Under the pieces are notes generated by a model. It saw only the letters and a program-made list of their open reading frames with translations. It searched no databases and was not told the origin of the DNA. The position numbers and the translations under genes are program-made. A stretch of DNA of 64,000 bases from Bacteroidota bacterium (lineage in GTDB: Bacteria > Bacteroidota > Rhodothermia > Rhodothermales > UBA10348): positions 62,001 through 126,000 of the forward strand of contig JAJCYR010000059.1 in assembly GCA_029262775.1 (NCBI GenBank), in the 5' to 3' direction. Shown piece after piece: positions 25,867 to 34,222 of the stretch. Within the stretch, counting starts at the first letter, position 1. Each line of letters opens with the position of its first letter.

Positions 25867-26625
25867 TTACCTTTCCTGTGACGAGGATGCGCGGCGATGG
25901 GATGAAAGGTGCTCCCGTATGCTTTTCCGGTGCGATCGGCTGGCCGCGACCTGGACTCCGTTGCGTAGTTCCAGGACATACGCGCCGCTTCCCGTCGGCC
26001 GGAATTCGCGGACGGCGGCCAGGCGCACCATGGCCGATCGGTGCACGCGCAGGAAGAACGGTGGTCCCAGGCGCTCCTCCACCTCGTGCATGGTCGAGCG
26101 AAGAAGGTGCTTACGCCCCCCTTCGTGCAGCACCAGGTAGTTGCCGGCCGACTCAATCCAGTCCACGTCGCGCGCCGGTACCACGGTGACGCGCCCTCCG
26201 GTCACGACGTGGAAGCGCTCGCCGAGCGCCTTGATCCGATCGAGCACACGCTCCGAGCCGTGGCCAAGCAGCATGGACCGGGCGTGCGCGACCGCACGGC
26301 GGAATCGCTCCCGGTCGTAGGGTTTGAGCAGGTAGTCGAGCGCGTGCACGTCAAACGCCTTGAGGGCGTACGTATCGTGCGCTGTCACGAAGATGATATA
26401 CGGAAACTCGCCGTCGCCCAATTCCTCTACCACATCGAGACCCGACATGCCGGGCATTTGGATGTCGAGAAACACCAAATCGGGCGCGTACGTGCGGATC
26501 GCGGCGAGCGCCGCAGGGCCCGACCCGCACGACGCCAGGAGTTCAATGTCCCTTTCCTCTGACAGCAGGCGCCGCATGCGGTCACGCGCGAGCGGCTCGT
26601 CATCGACAATCAGTGTACGAATCAT
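25867..26625 (-). CDS. LytTR-type response regulator
   Basis: 252 residues. Receiver domain 1-~120: acidic pocket VDDEPLARDR, phosphorylated Asp in DLVFLDIQMPG, Thr in IIFVTAHDTYA and Lys in DYLLKPYDRERF. The C-terminal ~110 residues are a LytTR DNA-binding domain (VDWIESAGNYLVLHEGG, FLRVHRSAMVRLAAVREF, GVQVAASRSHRKSIREHL). It should bind direct repeats upstream of its targets. The ATG overlaps the stop of the sensor kinase (ATGA at 26622-26625), the classical arrangement of LytS/LytR pairs. Targets not visible; the downstream YceI pair is a candidate. Confidence 0.95.
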   Translation of the reverse strand: MIRTLIVDDEPLARDRMRRLLSEERDIELLASCGSGPAALAAIRTYAPDLVFLDIQMPGMSGLDVVEELGDGEFPYIIFVTAHDTYALKAFDVHALDYLLKPYDRERFRRAVAHARSMLLGHGSERVLDRIKALGERFHVVTGGRVTVVPARDVDWIESAGNYLVLHEGGRKHLLRSTMHEVEERLGPPFFLRVHRSAMVRLAAVREFRPTGSGAYVLELRNGVQVAASRSHRKSIREHLSSHRRASSSQER

Positions 26626-27728
26626 GGGTTTTCCCGCGCGTGGCCTGTCAAGCGGATGGCCACCAGATTTCCCTCCACCTTGAGGTGGGCCGCATCTCCA
26701 TAGAGCTGCGCCAGACGCGACTGCGTGTTTGAAAGACCTATACCGAACGAAGATTCGGGCGGCACGCCCGGGCCGGTATCGCGCACCGACAGGCAGAGCA
26801 CGCTGGCTTCAAGACGCGACATGACTGTGATCCGCCCCGGCCTGTCGAACGGTGCAATGCCGTGCACCACCGCGTTTTCCACGAGTGGTTGCAGGATCAG
26901 GGCTGGTACCGGAAGAGTTTCGGTTTCGGGCTGAACGTCCAGTTCAATCGACAACCGGTCCCCGAAACGCGTCTCTTCGATTTCCAGGTAGGTCCGTATG
27001 AAGTCCATTTCTTCCGCCACCGGAATCAGCGACCGGGTGTCCGAGTCCAGTGACCGCCGGAGCAGGTGACTCAGACGGGCTATCATCTGTTCGGCCCGGT
27101 CGGGACACGCAGCGACGAGCGCACTGATGCTGTTCAGCGTATTGAACAGGAAATGCGGCCGCAGCTGCGCGCGCAGATTCTGCAGGCGGGCATCGGAAAG
27201 ATCCCCCTGAAGCCGCTGATTGGCCAGTTCCTGTTCTTTGGACTGCCGGTAGTACCGGATCCCGAGGTAGACACCCATGATGACCCAGAAGGTGAAGAGG
27301 GCATCGAAACTCTGAATCGGGAGGAGCGACAGCAGGCGCCCAAGCTGCGCATGATAAACCTCTTCCGTTATGATACCGGCTGTGTACATTCCCCCGGACC
27401 GGACGAGCGTCGATACGACGACCTGCAGCGGAGCAACCACAAGGGACAGCCCAACGAGACGAAGGACATTTCCGGTTCCGCCCTCATTTCCGCCCTCATT
27501 TCCGCCGATGGGCCAGCGCCGGGCCGCCGCGAATATGAGCGGGGACAGCAGGCCCCACACGTACCAGTACCCCAACTGGTAAATCAGCGGCGCCCCGAGC
27601 CGCGCCTCATTCCCTTGGGCAACGTAGGTCAGCACGCTCTGCAGCGTAAAGAACAGACCGAGCGACGTCCAGAGCATGAATTGCCCTGAGACCCTCCATA
27701 ACGCGTGTCGGATGGCTGGCGAAAACAT
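26622..27728 (-). CDS. LytS-like sensor histidine kinase
   Basis: 368 residues from the ATG at 27728 (MFSPAIRHALWRVSGQF); a further upstream in-frame ATG (27893) extends into the next gene's promoter. Four to five membrane helices occupy residues ~15-175, then a His_kinase domain with the phosphoacceptor in LRPHFLFNTLNSISALV, LILQPLVENAVVHGI (N-box) and RDTGPGVPPESSFGIGLSNTQSRL (G-boxes). Two 12-base repeats at 27479-27502 encode GGNEGGNEGG in a cytoplasmic or periplasmic loop. Forms a two-component system with the LytTR regulator. Confidence 0.93.
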   Translation of the reverse strand: MFSPAIRHALWRVSGQFMLWTSLGLFFTLQSVLTYVAQGNEARLGAPLIYQLGYWYVWGLLSPLIFAAARRWPIGGNEGGNEGGTGNVLRLVGLSLVVAPLQVVVSTLVRSGGMYTAGIITEEVYHAQLGRLLSLLPIQSFDALFTFWVIMGVYLGIRYYRQSKEQELANQRLQGDLSDARLQNLRAQLRPHFLFNTLNSISALVAACPDRAEQMIARLSHLLRRSLDSDTRSLIPVAEEMDFIRTYLEIEETRFGDRLSIELDVQPETETLPVPALILQPLVENAVVHGIAPFDRPGRITVMSRLEASVLCLSVRDTGPGVPPESSFGIGLSNTQSRLAQLYGDAAHLKVEGNLVAIRLTGHARENP

Positions 27729-27872
27729 GTCACAGACTACGCGCGTCCGGGACAAATGGCAAGTGAGGTGGGACCGATAGCCATGCGACGGGGACAGGCC
27801 GGCAGCGGCTCCGATGTAGCGCCAGGGCAGCTCCTTTGGATCTGCACCCGCTTTCAGCGGTTCGAGGCCCGG

Positions 27873-28745
27873 ATGAATGTCATGTCGCAACAAGAATGGA
27901 CGTCAGCTACCCGCCGGCATACCGCGCGGGTGGCCCGACTTGTGGATGCGCACGTCGAGCGGAGGGCCCGCCACGAGAAGGACCCGGTGGCGGACTTCCT
28001 GTTCGAATACTACCGGTTCCGCATGGCGCACCTGCGGGCATGGTCGCCGGGCGTGGGCGTGGAACTCGCTCTTCCAGGGAGACCGGACGCGGTTACCGGC
28101 GTATGGATTCCGGGTAGCGATGGACACATCCGGCTCGATCCGACGCGCATACCGGCGCATCGACAGAGTGGATTCCGGTTCATTCGGGAACTGCTCGTCA
28201 GAACGGCCGAGCGGCCGCCGCTCTACGGCTGCGCAGGCATGCACGAGTGGGCCATGGTCTACGGCGGGAGTGCGAGGCGCCACGAAGGGGTCCCGCTCCG
28301 GCTGTCGTGCCAGGAAGTGGACCGTGTGGTCGAGGATGTAGGGCCGCGCTGTACACATTTCGACGCCTTGCGCTTCTTTTCCGAGCCCGCCCGGCCCCTC
28401 AACGCGGCGCAGTTGACGCGCGGCGATATACTCGGCGCCGAGCAGCCGGGGTGTCTGCACGCGAATATGGATCTCTATAAATGGGCATACAAGGGGTGGC
28501 CCTGGATCGGGTCGGATCTGGTGGTGGATGGCCTGGAACTCGCCTTTGAAATCCGCGAACTGGATATGCGCGCGAGTCCGTATGATCTTCGCGCGCAGGG
28601 ACTTGAGCCCGTACGCGTCGAAACGCCCGAGGGCCGTGCCCACTATGCGGCGCGGCAAAAGGTGTTCTGCGATCGGGCGCAGGGGCTGAGGCAGCGCCTT
28701 GTGGCTGCGTGGGATCGCGTGCTGGACGCCCAGAAGTCCGTGTAA
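27873..28745 (+). CDS. conserved protein of the family often labelled '3-methyladenine DNA glycosylase'
   Basis: 290 residues from the ATG at 27873 (or 27882). Highly conserved blocks are recognisable: GCAGMHEWAMVYGG, FDALRFFSEPARPLN, EQPGCLHANMDLYKWAYK, EIRELDMRASPYDL and PVRVETPEGRAHYAARQ. Homologues with these blocks are widespread in actinobacteria, where they carry the product name 3-methyladenine DNA glycosylase. I see no helix-hairpin-helix, no AlkA/Tag/AAG motif, so that name is doubtful. The conserved H, C, D and K residues suggest an enzyme. Function unknown. Confidence 0.8.
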   Translation: MNVMSQQEWTSATRRHTARVARLVDAHVERRARHEKDPVADFLFEYYRFRMAHLRAWSPGVGVELALPGRPDAVTGVWIPGSDGHIRLDPTRIPAHRQSGFRFIRELLVRTAERPPLYGCAGMHEWAMVYGGSARRHEGVPLRLSCQEVDRVVEDVGPRCTHFDALRFFSEPARPLNAAQLTRGDILGAEQPGCLHANMDLYKWAYKGWPWIGSDLVVDGLELAFEIRELDMRASPYDLRAQGLEPVRVETPEGRAHYAARQKVFCDRAQGLRQRLVAAWDRVLDAQKSV

Positions 28746-28808
28746 TATTGCAAGTTCCGGGTCTGGTTCTTAACCTGAATTCCTCCAAGACCAATCTGTT
28801 GTGCTCTC

Positions 28809-30122
28809 ATGACGGTCCTATTCCGGTTGCGCGTCCGCTGGCTGCGCTTCCAAATGCCGCGCGTGCCTACGTTCTTCTGCATCGCTCCGATTCTCCCGGC
28901 GTTTCTGCTGCTCATTTTCTGGCCGGTTTTTGTCCCAGCCGCCGACGCCCAGGCTCAGCGGCGCGCCGACAGGGCAAGCCGGAACATTGATGTCCGGGCC
29001 CAACTGCCCCTTGGCGGGCAGGACGCGCTGCGGGCGGTATATCTGGACCAGCATCCGGAGCGGGCGCTGGCCTACGCAGCCGGGCCCGGCGCCTGGCATG
29101 TGGTTGACGTCGCTGACGAAACGCAGCCACGCGCCGTGCATACCGAGCGCACGTCCGGACAGACCTGGCTCGCGATTGACGGGTTTCGCCACAGCGGCAG
29201 CAGCCTTCTGGTGCTGGGCGGATCCGGACTCGAGGTGTGGAACGTCACAGATCCCGCCAGCCCGAAGCTGGTGGTCCGGCTCGATGCGGCGCTTTCCGGC
29301 GACGCTCGCGTCCAGAACGTATTTGCCTACCGATCGGGTAGCCGAGCCAACTGGCTCTTTGTCGCGGCCGGCGGGGACATCCTGGTCTACGATATCGACG
29401 CGGCGCTGACGGGCTCCCCGGAGCCGTACGCGCGGATCGGCCTACCAGAGCCTGTGCCGAACGTGGACTACGGATTCCACGATGCCTGGGCCGCCTTCCA
29501 TGCCGACACGGAGACCGACCGGCTGTACGCCTCCGGAGCCGGTGGATACTACATTTTTGACATAACGGACATGCGCCAACCCCGGCTTGTTACCGAGGTG
29601 AACTCGGCGGCTGTCCAGGTGGGCCGCTCCATCCGGGCTACGCCCGACGGGACCCACCTGGTGACGACGGCAGGCTACGAAACGGCCCCCATTCGGATTT
29701 TCGACATGCGCCCGGCCCTCGACGGCACGGTACCCGTCATGCGAACGGCGGTGGGCGCCTGGACCGCCAACTGGCGCCGGCCCGTCGAACGACATGTCGT
29801 CCGGTGGCCCTTCATTTTCGTGGCGGCCTTTGAAGAGGGCCTGCAGGTGGTCAATATGATGGACCCGGTAGCGCCCTATACCGACGCCTTCTTCCGGACG
29901 TGGCAGGGACCCGTGCCAGCGCCAGGCCAGGAGCCTGTTGGCGCGCGCGACGTGGACGTACGCAATCGTGACGGCCTGATAGCCATCGCCGACCAGAACG
30001 AAGGCCTGTTCCTGTTCCGGATTGAAGCCTTTCACGGCTGGGATGGCCGCGGCTGGGGACTACCCAACGTGAGCGACGTACAGGACTGGGAAAGCGGACC
30101 AATGGAAAACCTGTCATGGTAA
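28809..30122 (+). CDS. LVIVD-type beta-propeller protein, paralogue 1 (divergent)
   Basis: 437 residues from the ATG at 28809 (28854 possible). A signal peptide ends near ADAQAQ. Repeats of the type VWNVTDPASPKLVVRL, YIFDITDMRQPRLVTEV and LQVVNMMDPVAPYTDAF are LVIVD beta-propeller blades. It is the first of six tandem paralogues and the most divergent: the positions that in the others read GGFHN, GHTFTP and HNHE are VQN, VGRSIR and ERHV, so three of the four shared His sites are lost while the FHD site (GFHDAWAAFH) is kept. It may be a structural or regulatory partner. Its stop overlaps the next start by 7 bases. Confidence 0.8.
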   Translation: MTVLFRLRVRWLRFQMPRVPTFFCIAPILPAFLLLIFWPVFVPAADAQAQRRADRASRNIDVRAQLPLGGQDALRAVYLDQHPERALAYAAGPGAWHVVDVADETQPRAVHTERTSGQTWLAIDGFRHSGSSLLVLGGSGLEVWNVTDPASPKLVVRLDAALSGDARVQNVFAYRSGSRANWLFVAAGGDILVYDIDAALTGSPEPYARIGLPEPVPNVDYGFHDAWAAFHADTETDRLYASGAGGYYIFDITDMRQPRLVTEVNSAAVQVGRSIRATPDGTHLVTTAGYETAPIRIFDMRPALDGTVPVMRTAVGAWTANWRRPVERHVVRWPFIFVAAFEEGLQVVNMMDPVAPYTDAFFRTWQGPVPAPGQEPVGARDVDVRNRDGLIAIADQNEGLFLFRIEAFHGWDGRGWGLPNVSDVQDWESGPMENLSW

Positions 30123-31489
30123 AAAAGTCACTACTGCTTGCTGCCTTCGTTCTGATGGGCTCGGGCCTGCCGGCCCTCGCCCAACTCGGCATTGAACAAC
30201 CCCCGCATCCACCCCCGCCAGGAGAGCGGGGGTCGTCCAACATCACCGTGCTCTCTCATATTCCGCTCGGCGCTCCGGGAAGTGTCTCGGACATCGAAAT
30301 CGAGCAGGAAATGGACCGGCCCTACGCCTACGTGGCGCGCCGTATAAACGAGATCGGTTTCGACATCATTGACCTGTCCGACCCCGGGCAGGCGCGCGTT
30401 ATCCACCGCTGGCGCATTGAGGACCAGGAACTGCACGTGGGAGGTGCCATGGACGGACGGTATTTCGCATGGGACGGCCGTGTCTATTACGTGCAGTCCA
30501 TGCAACTGCGCCAGAGTGGTCCGAACTCGGACGTCGGAGCTGTCGTGTTCGATGTGACCGACCTTCCAGGGTCGTTCAAGGAAGTGGGACGCATCCGCCA
30601 GTCAGAGACGCCAGGGGGCTTCCATAACATTTTCATGTACGAGCACTCCAGTGGAAAGCCGCTGCTTTTTGCCACGTCCGGGCAGCATGCCAAGGTATTC
30701 GACATGGCCCGGTTTGTCGATGGCGACCCGTCCGAAATGGAAAACGTCCTCCGGGATGAGAACCGCGAGCTGATCGGCATGGTGCCTGTGGCCGAGTCCG
30801 AGAACATGTGGTCACGCGGATACCACGACTTCATGGTGCAGTACCATGCTGAGAGTGGTCAGGACCGTTTCTACGGCGGCGGTGGTAGCGGTTTTTACGT
30901 GTATGACGTAACCGATCCGGCATCGCCCAACCTGCTCACCAAAATCCTGGACGTGCCCGGCGTGTCCTGGGGACACACGTTCACGCCCACGCCCGATGGT
31001 AATTTTGCCGTCGGCGAGACCGAGTTCCAGTACCAACCACTGCGCATTTTCGACCTGCGCCCGGGCCTCAGCGGCGAGGTAGACAAGATTGATCATGCGG
31101 TAGGGTACTGGCAGGCCGATTGGCGCGCCCTGGCCCACAACCACGAAATGCGCTGGCCGTACGTGTTCGTTTCGGGCTACGAGACCGGACTCGGCGTGTT
31201 CAACATGGCCGATCCCACGAATCCCTATACGGTCGCCTATTACGATACCTATAACGGGGTCCATAATGATCGGCAGGCCGCCCTCGAGCGCCTCGGCAGT
31301 CCTTACACCTGGAATGTGTACGATGGCGCCTGGGGCGTTGACGTACGCAATGCAGACGGACTGATCGTGATTTCCGACATGACGACCGGATTCTGGGCCT
31401 TCCGCATGGACGGCTTCCTCGGTTGGAACGGCGCCGACTGGGGCATGCCCAATGAATCATCCGCCCAGCGCAAATTACTTGACGACTGA
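30116..31489 (+). CDS. LVIVD-type beta-propeller protein, paralogue 2
   Basis: 457 residues; signal peptide MVKKSLLLAAFVLMGSGLPALAQ. Blades contain FDIIDLSDPGQARVIHRW, FYVYDVTDPASPNLLTKI and LGVFNMADPTNPYTVAYY. It keeps all four His sites shared by the array: PGGFHNIFMY, RGYHDFM, WGHTFTP and LAHNHEMRWPYVFVSGY, and the closing NADGLIVISDMTTGFWAF. Compared with paralogues 3-6 it has an insertion of ~15 residues before the last blade (QAALERLGSPYTWNVYD). Secreted, probably periplasmic or released; biochemical role unknown. Confidence 0.85.
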   Translation: MVKKSLLLAAFVLMGSGLPALAQLGIEQPPHPPPPGERGSSNITVLSHIPLGAPGSVSDIEIEQEMDRPYAYVARRINEIGFDIIDLSDPGQARVIHRWRIEDQELHVGGAMDGRYFAWDGRVYYVQSMQLRQSGPNSDVGAVVFDVTDLPGSFKEVGRIRQSETPGGFHNIFMYEHSSGKPLLFATSGQHAKVFDMARFVDGDPSEMENVLRDENRELIGMVPVAESENMWSRGYHDFMVQYHAESGQDRFYGGGGSGFYVYDVTDPASPNLLTKILDVPGVSWGHTFTPTPDGNFAVGETEFQYQPLRIFDLRPGLSGEVDKIDHAVGYWQADWRALAHNHEMRWPYVFVSGYETGLGVFNMADPTNPYTVAYYDTYNGVHNDRQAALERLGSPYTWNVYDGAWGVDVRNADGLIVISDMTTGFWAFRMDGFLGWNGADWGMPNESSAQRKLLDD

Positions 31490-31496
31490 GATCGAC

Positions 31497-32816
31497 ATGA
31501 AACGACATTCCTATCTTCTTTTTTTCGTACTCCTTCTTGTTGTGGGAGCTTCGTCGGCATTCGGACAGGCCACCGAGCTCAAGCGGGGGTCTGACAACAT
31601 GGAGGTCCTCGGCCACGTTCCGCTGGGCAAAACCTCCAGCGTCACCGACATGGAACTCGAGCAGGAGCTTTCCCGGCCATACGCCTACGTCAGCCGGGCA
31701 TCCATTGTTGACGGCGGTCCCAAAGGCATGGACATCATTGATCTGTCGGATCCGGCCAAGCCGAAAGTCATCCTGCGCTGGCGCCTTGAAAACCAGGATC
31801 TGCTCCAGAACCGCGGTGGCATGGACGTGAAGTACTTCAAGGTGGACGGCCGGTACTATGTGGTCCAGTCGTTCGAGTTCGGCAGCGGTCCCTTCAGGGA
31901 GCTCGGAGCCGTCGTTTTCGACGTGACCGGCCTTCCAGACCCGTCGAAGGTCATTGAGATCGCCCGTCTGGAAGAGCCCGAGCACCCGGGTGGCTTCCAC
32001 AACATTTTTATCTACAGGCACTCCAATGGCGGCACCTACCTGTTCGCGACAGTCCGAGGTGATGATGTCCGGGTCTATGACCTGGAGCGTGTCGTAACGG
32101 GTGACCTGGCCCGCGCCCACGTGGCCACCATTTCCAATCCCATGGAAGGCGTTTCGCAGACATCCTACCATGACATGTACGTTGGATACCACCCGGACAG
32201 TGGCGAGGATCGTTTTTATGGTGGGGGCACCGGCGGCTACTTCGTCTTCAACATCACGGATCTGCAGAACCCCGAGATCCGTGCCACATTGACGGGAATA
32301 AATGGTGTGGAGTGGGGCCACACGTTCACACCGAGCCCGGATGGCCGTTACGTGGTGGCCGAGGCCGAATACCAGTATGCACCGCTTCGCATTTTCGACC
32401 TGAAACCGGCGCTTGACGGTGAGGTCTCGAACATCCGCACTCCCATTTCGGCCTGGACCGCGAACTGGAAGAACCTCTCCCACAATCACGAAGTGCGCTG
32501 GCCGTATGTGTTTGTGTCCGGCTACCTCGACGGGCTGCAGGTCTTCAGCCTCATGGATCCCAGGAATCCGCAGACCGTGGGATACTACGACACGTTTATC
32601 GGAGACCCGGATACCGGTCTGAATGCCGTCATCAACGGCGCGTTTGGCGTGGATGTCCGCAACGAGGACGGCCTTATCGTGGTCAGTGACATGTCGACCG
32701 GCTTCTGGACCTTCCGCATGGAAGGGTTCAATGGCTGGAACGGCGAGGACTGGGGCCAGCCCAACGTATCGAGCGTCCAGAAATGGGACGAGAAGCCGAA
32801 GGACGGCACCCGGTAA
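31497..32816 (+). CDS. LVIVD-type beta-propeller protein, paralogue 3
   Basis: 439 residues from the ATG at 31497, which gives a signal peptide (MKRHSYLLFFVLLLVVGASSAFGQ); it lies 7 bases after the stop of paralogue 2. Domain layout as in its neighbours: SDNMEVLGHVPLGK, MDIIDLSDPAKPKVILRW, GGFHNIFIYRHS, SYHDMYVGYHPD, RFYGGGTGGYFVFNITDL, WGHTFTPSPDG, LSHNHEVRWPYVFVSGY, NGAFGVDVRNEDGLIVVSDM. It is closest to paralogue 5 (shared LTGINGV, DGEVSNIR, NLSHNHE, SSVQKWDE). Function not established. Confidence 0.87.
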   Translation: MKRHSYLLFFVLLLVVGASSAFGQATELKRGSDNMEVLGHVPLGKTSSVTDMELEQELSRPYAYVSRASIVDGGPKGMDIIDLSDPAKPKVILRWRLENQDLLQNRGGMDVKYFKVDGRYYVVQSFEFGSGPFRELGAVVFDVTGLPDPSKVIEIARLEEPEHPGGFHNIFIYRHSNGGTYLFATVRGDDVRVYDLERVVTGDLARAHVATISNPMEGVSQTSYHDMYVGYHPDSGEDRFYGGGTGGYFVFNITDLQNPEIRATLTGINGVEWGHTFTPSPDGRYVVAEAEYQYAPLRIFDLKPALDGEVSNIRTPISAWTANWKNLSHNHEVRWPYVFVSGYLDGLQVFSLMDPRNPQTVGYYDTFIGDPDTGLNAVINGAFGVDVRNEDGLIVVSDMSTGFWTFRMEGFNGWNGEDWGQPNVSSVQKWDEKPKDGTR

Positions 32817-32845
32817 TTTTTTACAGAACAACACATTCCAATCGT

Positions 32846-34222
32846 ATGAAACAGTTGATCCAGCGTTCATCGGTAGCCCGACTGCTTGCTGCCGCCATAT
32901 TCACGCTTGCCCTTTTCGCATCTGCCATCATGGCGCCTGCGGCCTTGGCCCAGGACGAAACTCCATGGACGCCGCTCAAGCCCGGCTCGGACAACATGGC
33001 CGTTGAAGGTCATATGCCTCTGGGTAAGCCGCTGAACACCATGGATCTGGACATAGAGCAGGAAGTGTCCCGGCCCTTTGTGTACGTCTCACGTGGAACG
33101 GTTGGCGAGGGCACGGAGCGTGGAACGGATATCATTGACATATCCGATCCCTCGAGTCCAAAAGTCCTCAAGCGGTGGCGGATTGAGAACCAGGAACTTC
33201 ACACGGGTCTGGGTGGCATGGACGTGAAGTATTTCAAGTGGAACGGCCGCTATTATGTGGTGCAGTCCACGCAGTTCGGGCCGGGCCCGAACAATGATCT
33301 CGGCGCCTACATCCTGGATGTCACGGGCCTGCCCGACGCGAATTCCGTGCGGGAAGCAGGGCGGATCCATGAGCCGGACCTGCCCGGAGGCTTCCACAAC
33401 ATCTTTGTCTACAAGCACTCGAATGGCCGCGTGTACCTGTTCACGACGGTATCCGGGCCGAACGCGCACATCTACGACCTCGGTGCCATTGTCGATGGTG
33501 ATTCGGACAAGGGATTCGTGGGCACGGTCCCCGTCCCACTTGCGGGCGGCGAGACGAGTGGCTCCTACCATGACCTCTACGTGGCATGGCACCCGGACAC
33601 CCAGGAAGACCGGTTCTATGGCGGTGGTACGGGAGGATATTATGTGTACGACGTGACCGACGTGGAAAACCCCGAACTCGAAATCACGCTCGCGGGTGTC
33701 ACCGGTGTGCGCTATGGACACACCTTCACACCGAGCCCTGATGGCCGCTATGTCGTCACGGAAACCGAATACCAGTACGCACCGCTGCGCATGTTCGACC
33801 TCAAGCCGGCACTTGACGGCGAGGTCACCAACATCCGCCAGCCCATTTCAGCCTGGACCGCCAATTGGAAGAACCTCGTGCACAACCACGAGGTGCGCTG
33901 GCCCTTCGTATTCGTATCGGGATACCACGACGGACTTCAGGTTTTTTCCTTGATGGATCCGGAGAACCCGGTCACGGTCGGCTATTTTGATACGTATACG
34001 GGTTCGCGCGATGCAGGCGTCATGGCAGGCGCTGTGGCCAACGGCGCCTTCGGCGTGGATGTCCGCAATGAAGACGGCCTGATCGTGATCAGCGACATGA
34101 CGACCGGATTCTGGACGTTCCGTATGGAAGGTTTTGACGGCTGGAACGGTGAAGACTGGGGCCAGCCGAATATTTCCAGCGCCCAGCAGTTTGACGAAGA
34201 ATCGAAAGAAGGAACGAAATGA
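32846..34222 (+). CDS. LVIVD-type beta-propeller protein, paralogue 4
   Basis: 458 residues from the ATG at 32846, chosen for the signal peptide ending APAALAQ (~residue 36). The mature protein begins DETPWTPLKPGSDNM, then blades TDIIDISDPSSPKVLKRW, AYILDVTGLPDANSVREA, YYVYDVTDVENPELEITL. His sites: GGFHNIFVYKHS, GSYHDLYVAWHPD, RYGHTFTPSPDG, LVHNHEVRWPFVFVSGYHDG. Closest to paralogue 6 (TDIIDISDP, QELHTG, NLVHNHE, SGYHDGLQVF). 29 bases after paralogue 3; its stop overlaps paralogue 5 by ATGA. Function not established. Confidence 0.87.
   Translation: MKQLIQRSSVARLLAAAIFTLALFASAIMAPAALAQDETPWTPLKPGSDNMAVEGHMPLGKPLNTMDLDIEQEVSRPFVYVSRGTVGEGTERGTDIIDISDPSSPKVLKRWRIENQELHTGLGGMDVKYFKWNGRYYVVQSTQFGPGPNNDLGAYILDVTGLPDANSVREAGRIHEPDLPGGFHNIFVYKHSNGRVYLFTTVSGPNAHIYDLGAIVDGDSDKGFVGTVPVPLAGGETSGSYHDLYVAWHPDTQEDRFYGGGTGGYYVYDVTDVENPELEITLAGVTGVRYGHTFTPSPDGRYVVTETEYQYAPLRMFDLKPALDGEVTNIRQPISAWTANWKNLVHNHEVRWPFVFVSGYHDGLQVFSLMDPENPVTVGYFDTYTGSRDAGVMAGAVANGAFGVDVRNEDGLIVISDMTTGFWTFRMEGFDGWNGEDWGQPNISSAQQFDEESKEGTK

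Noticed and set aside
31200-32870. Long open frame (556 codons) on the minus strand
   Set aside because: Antisense to propeller paralogues 2-4; no signal, no family motif. GC-rich codon use creates long antisense frames.
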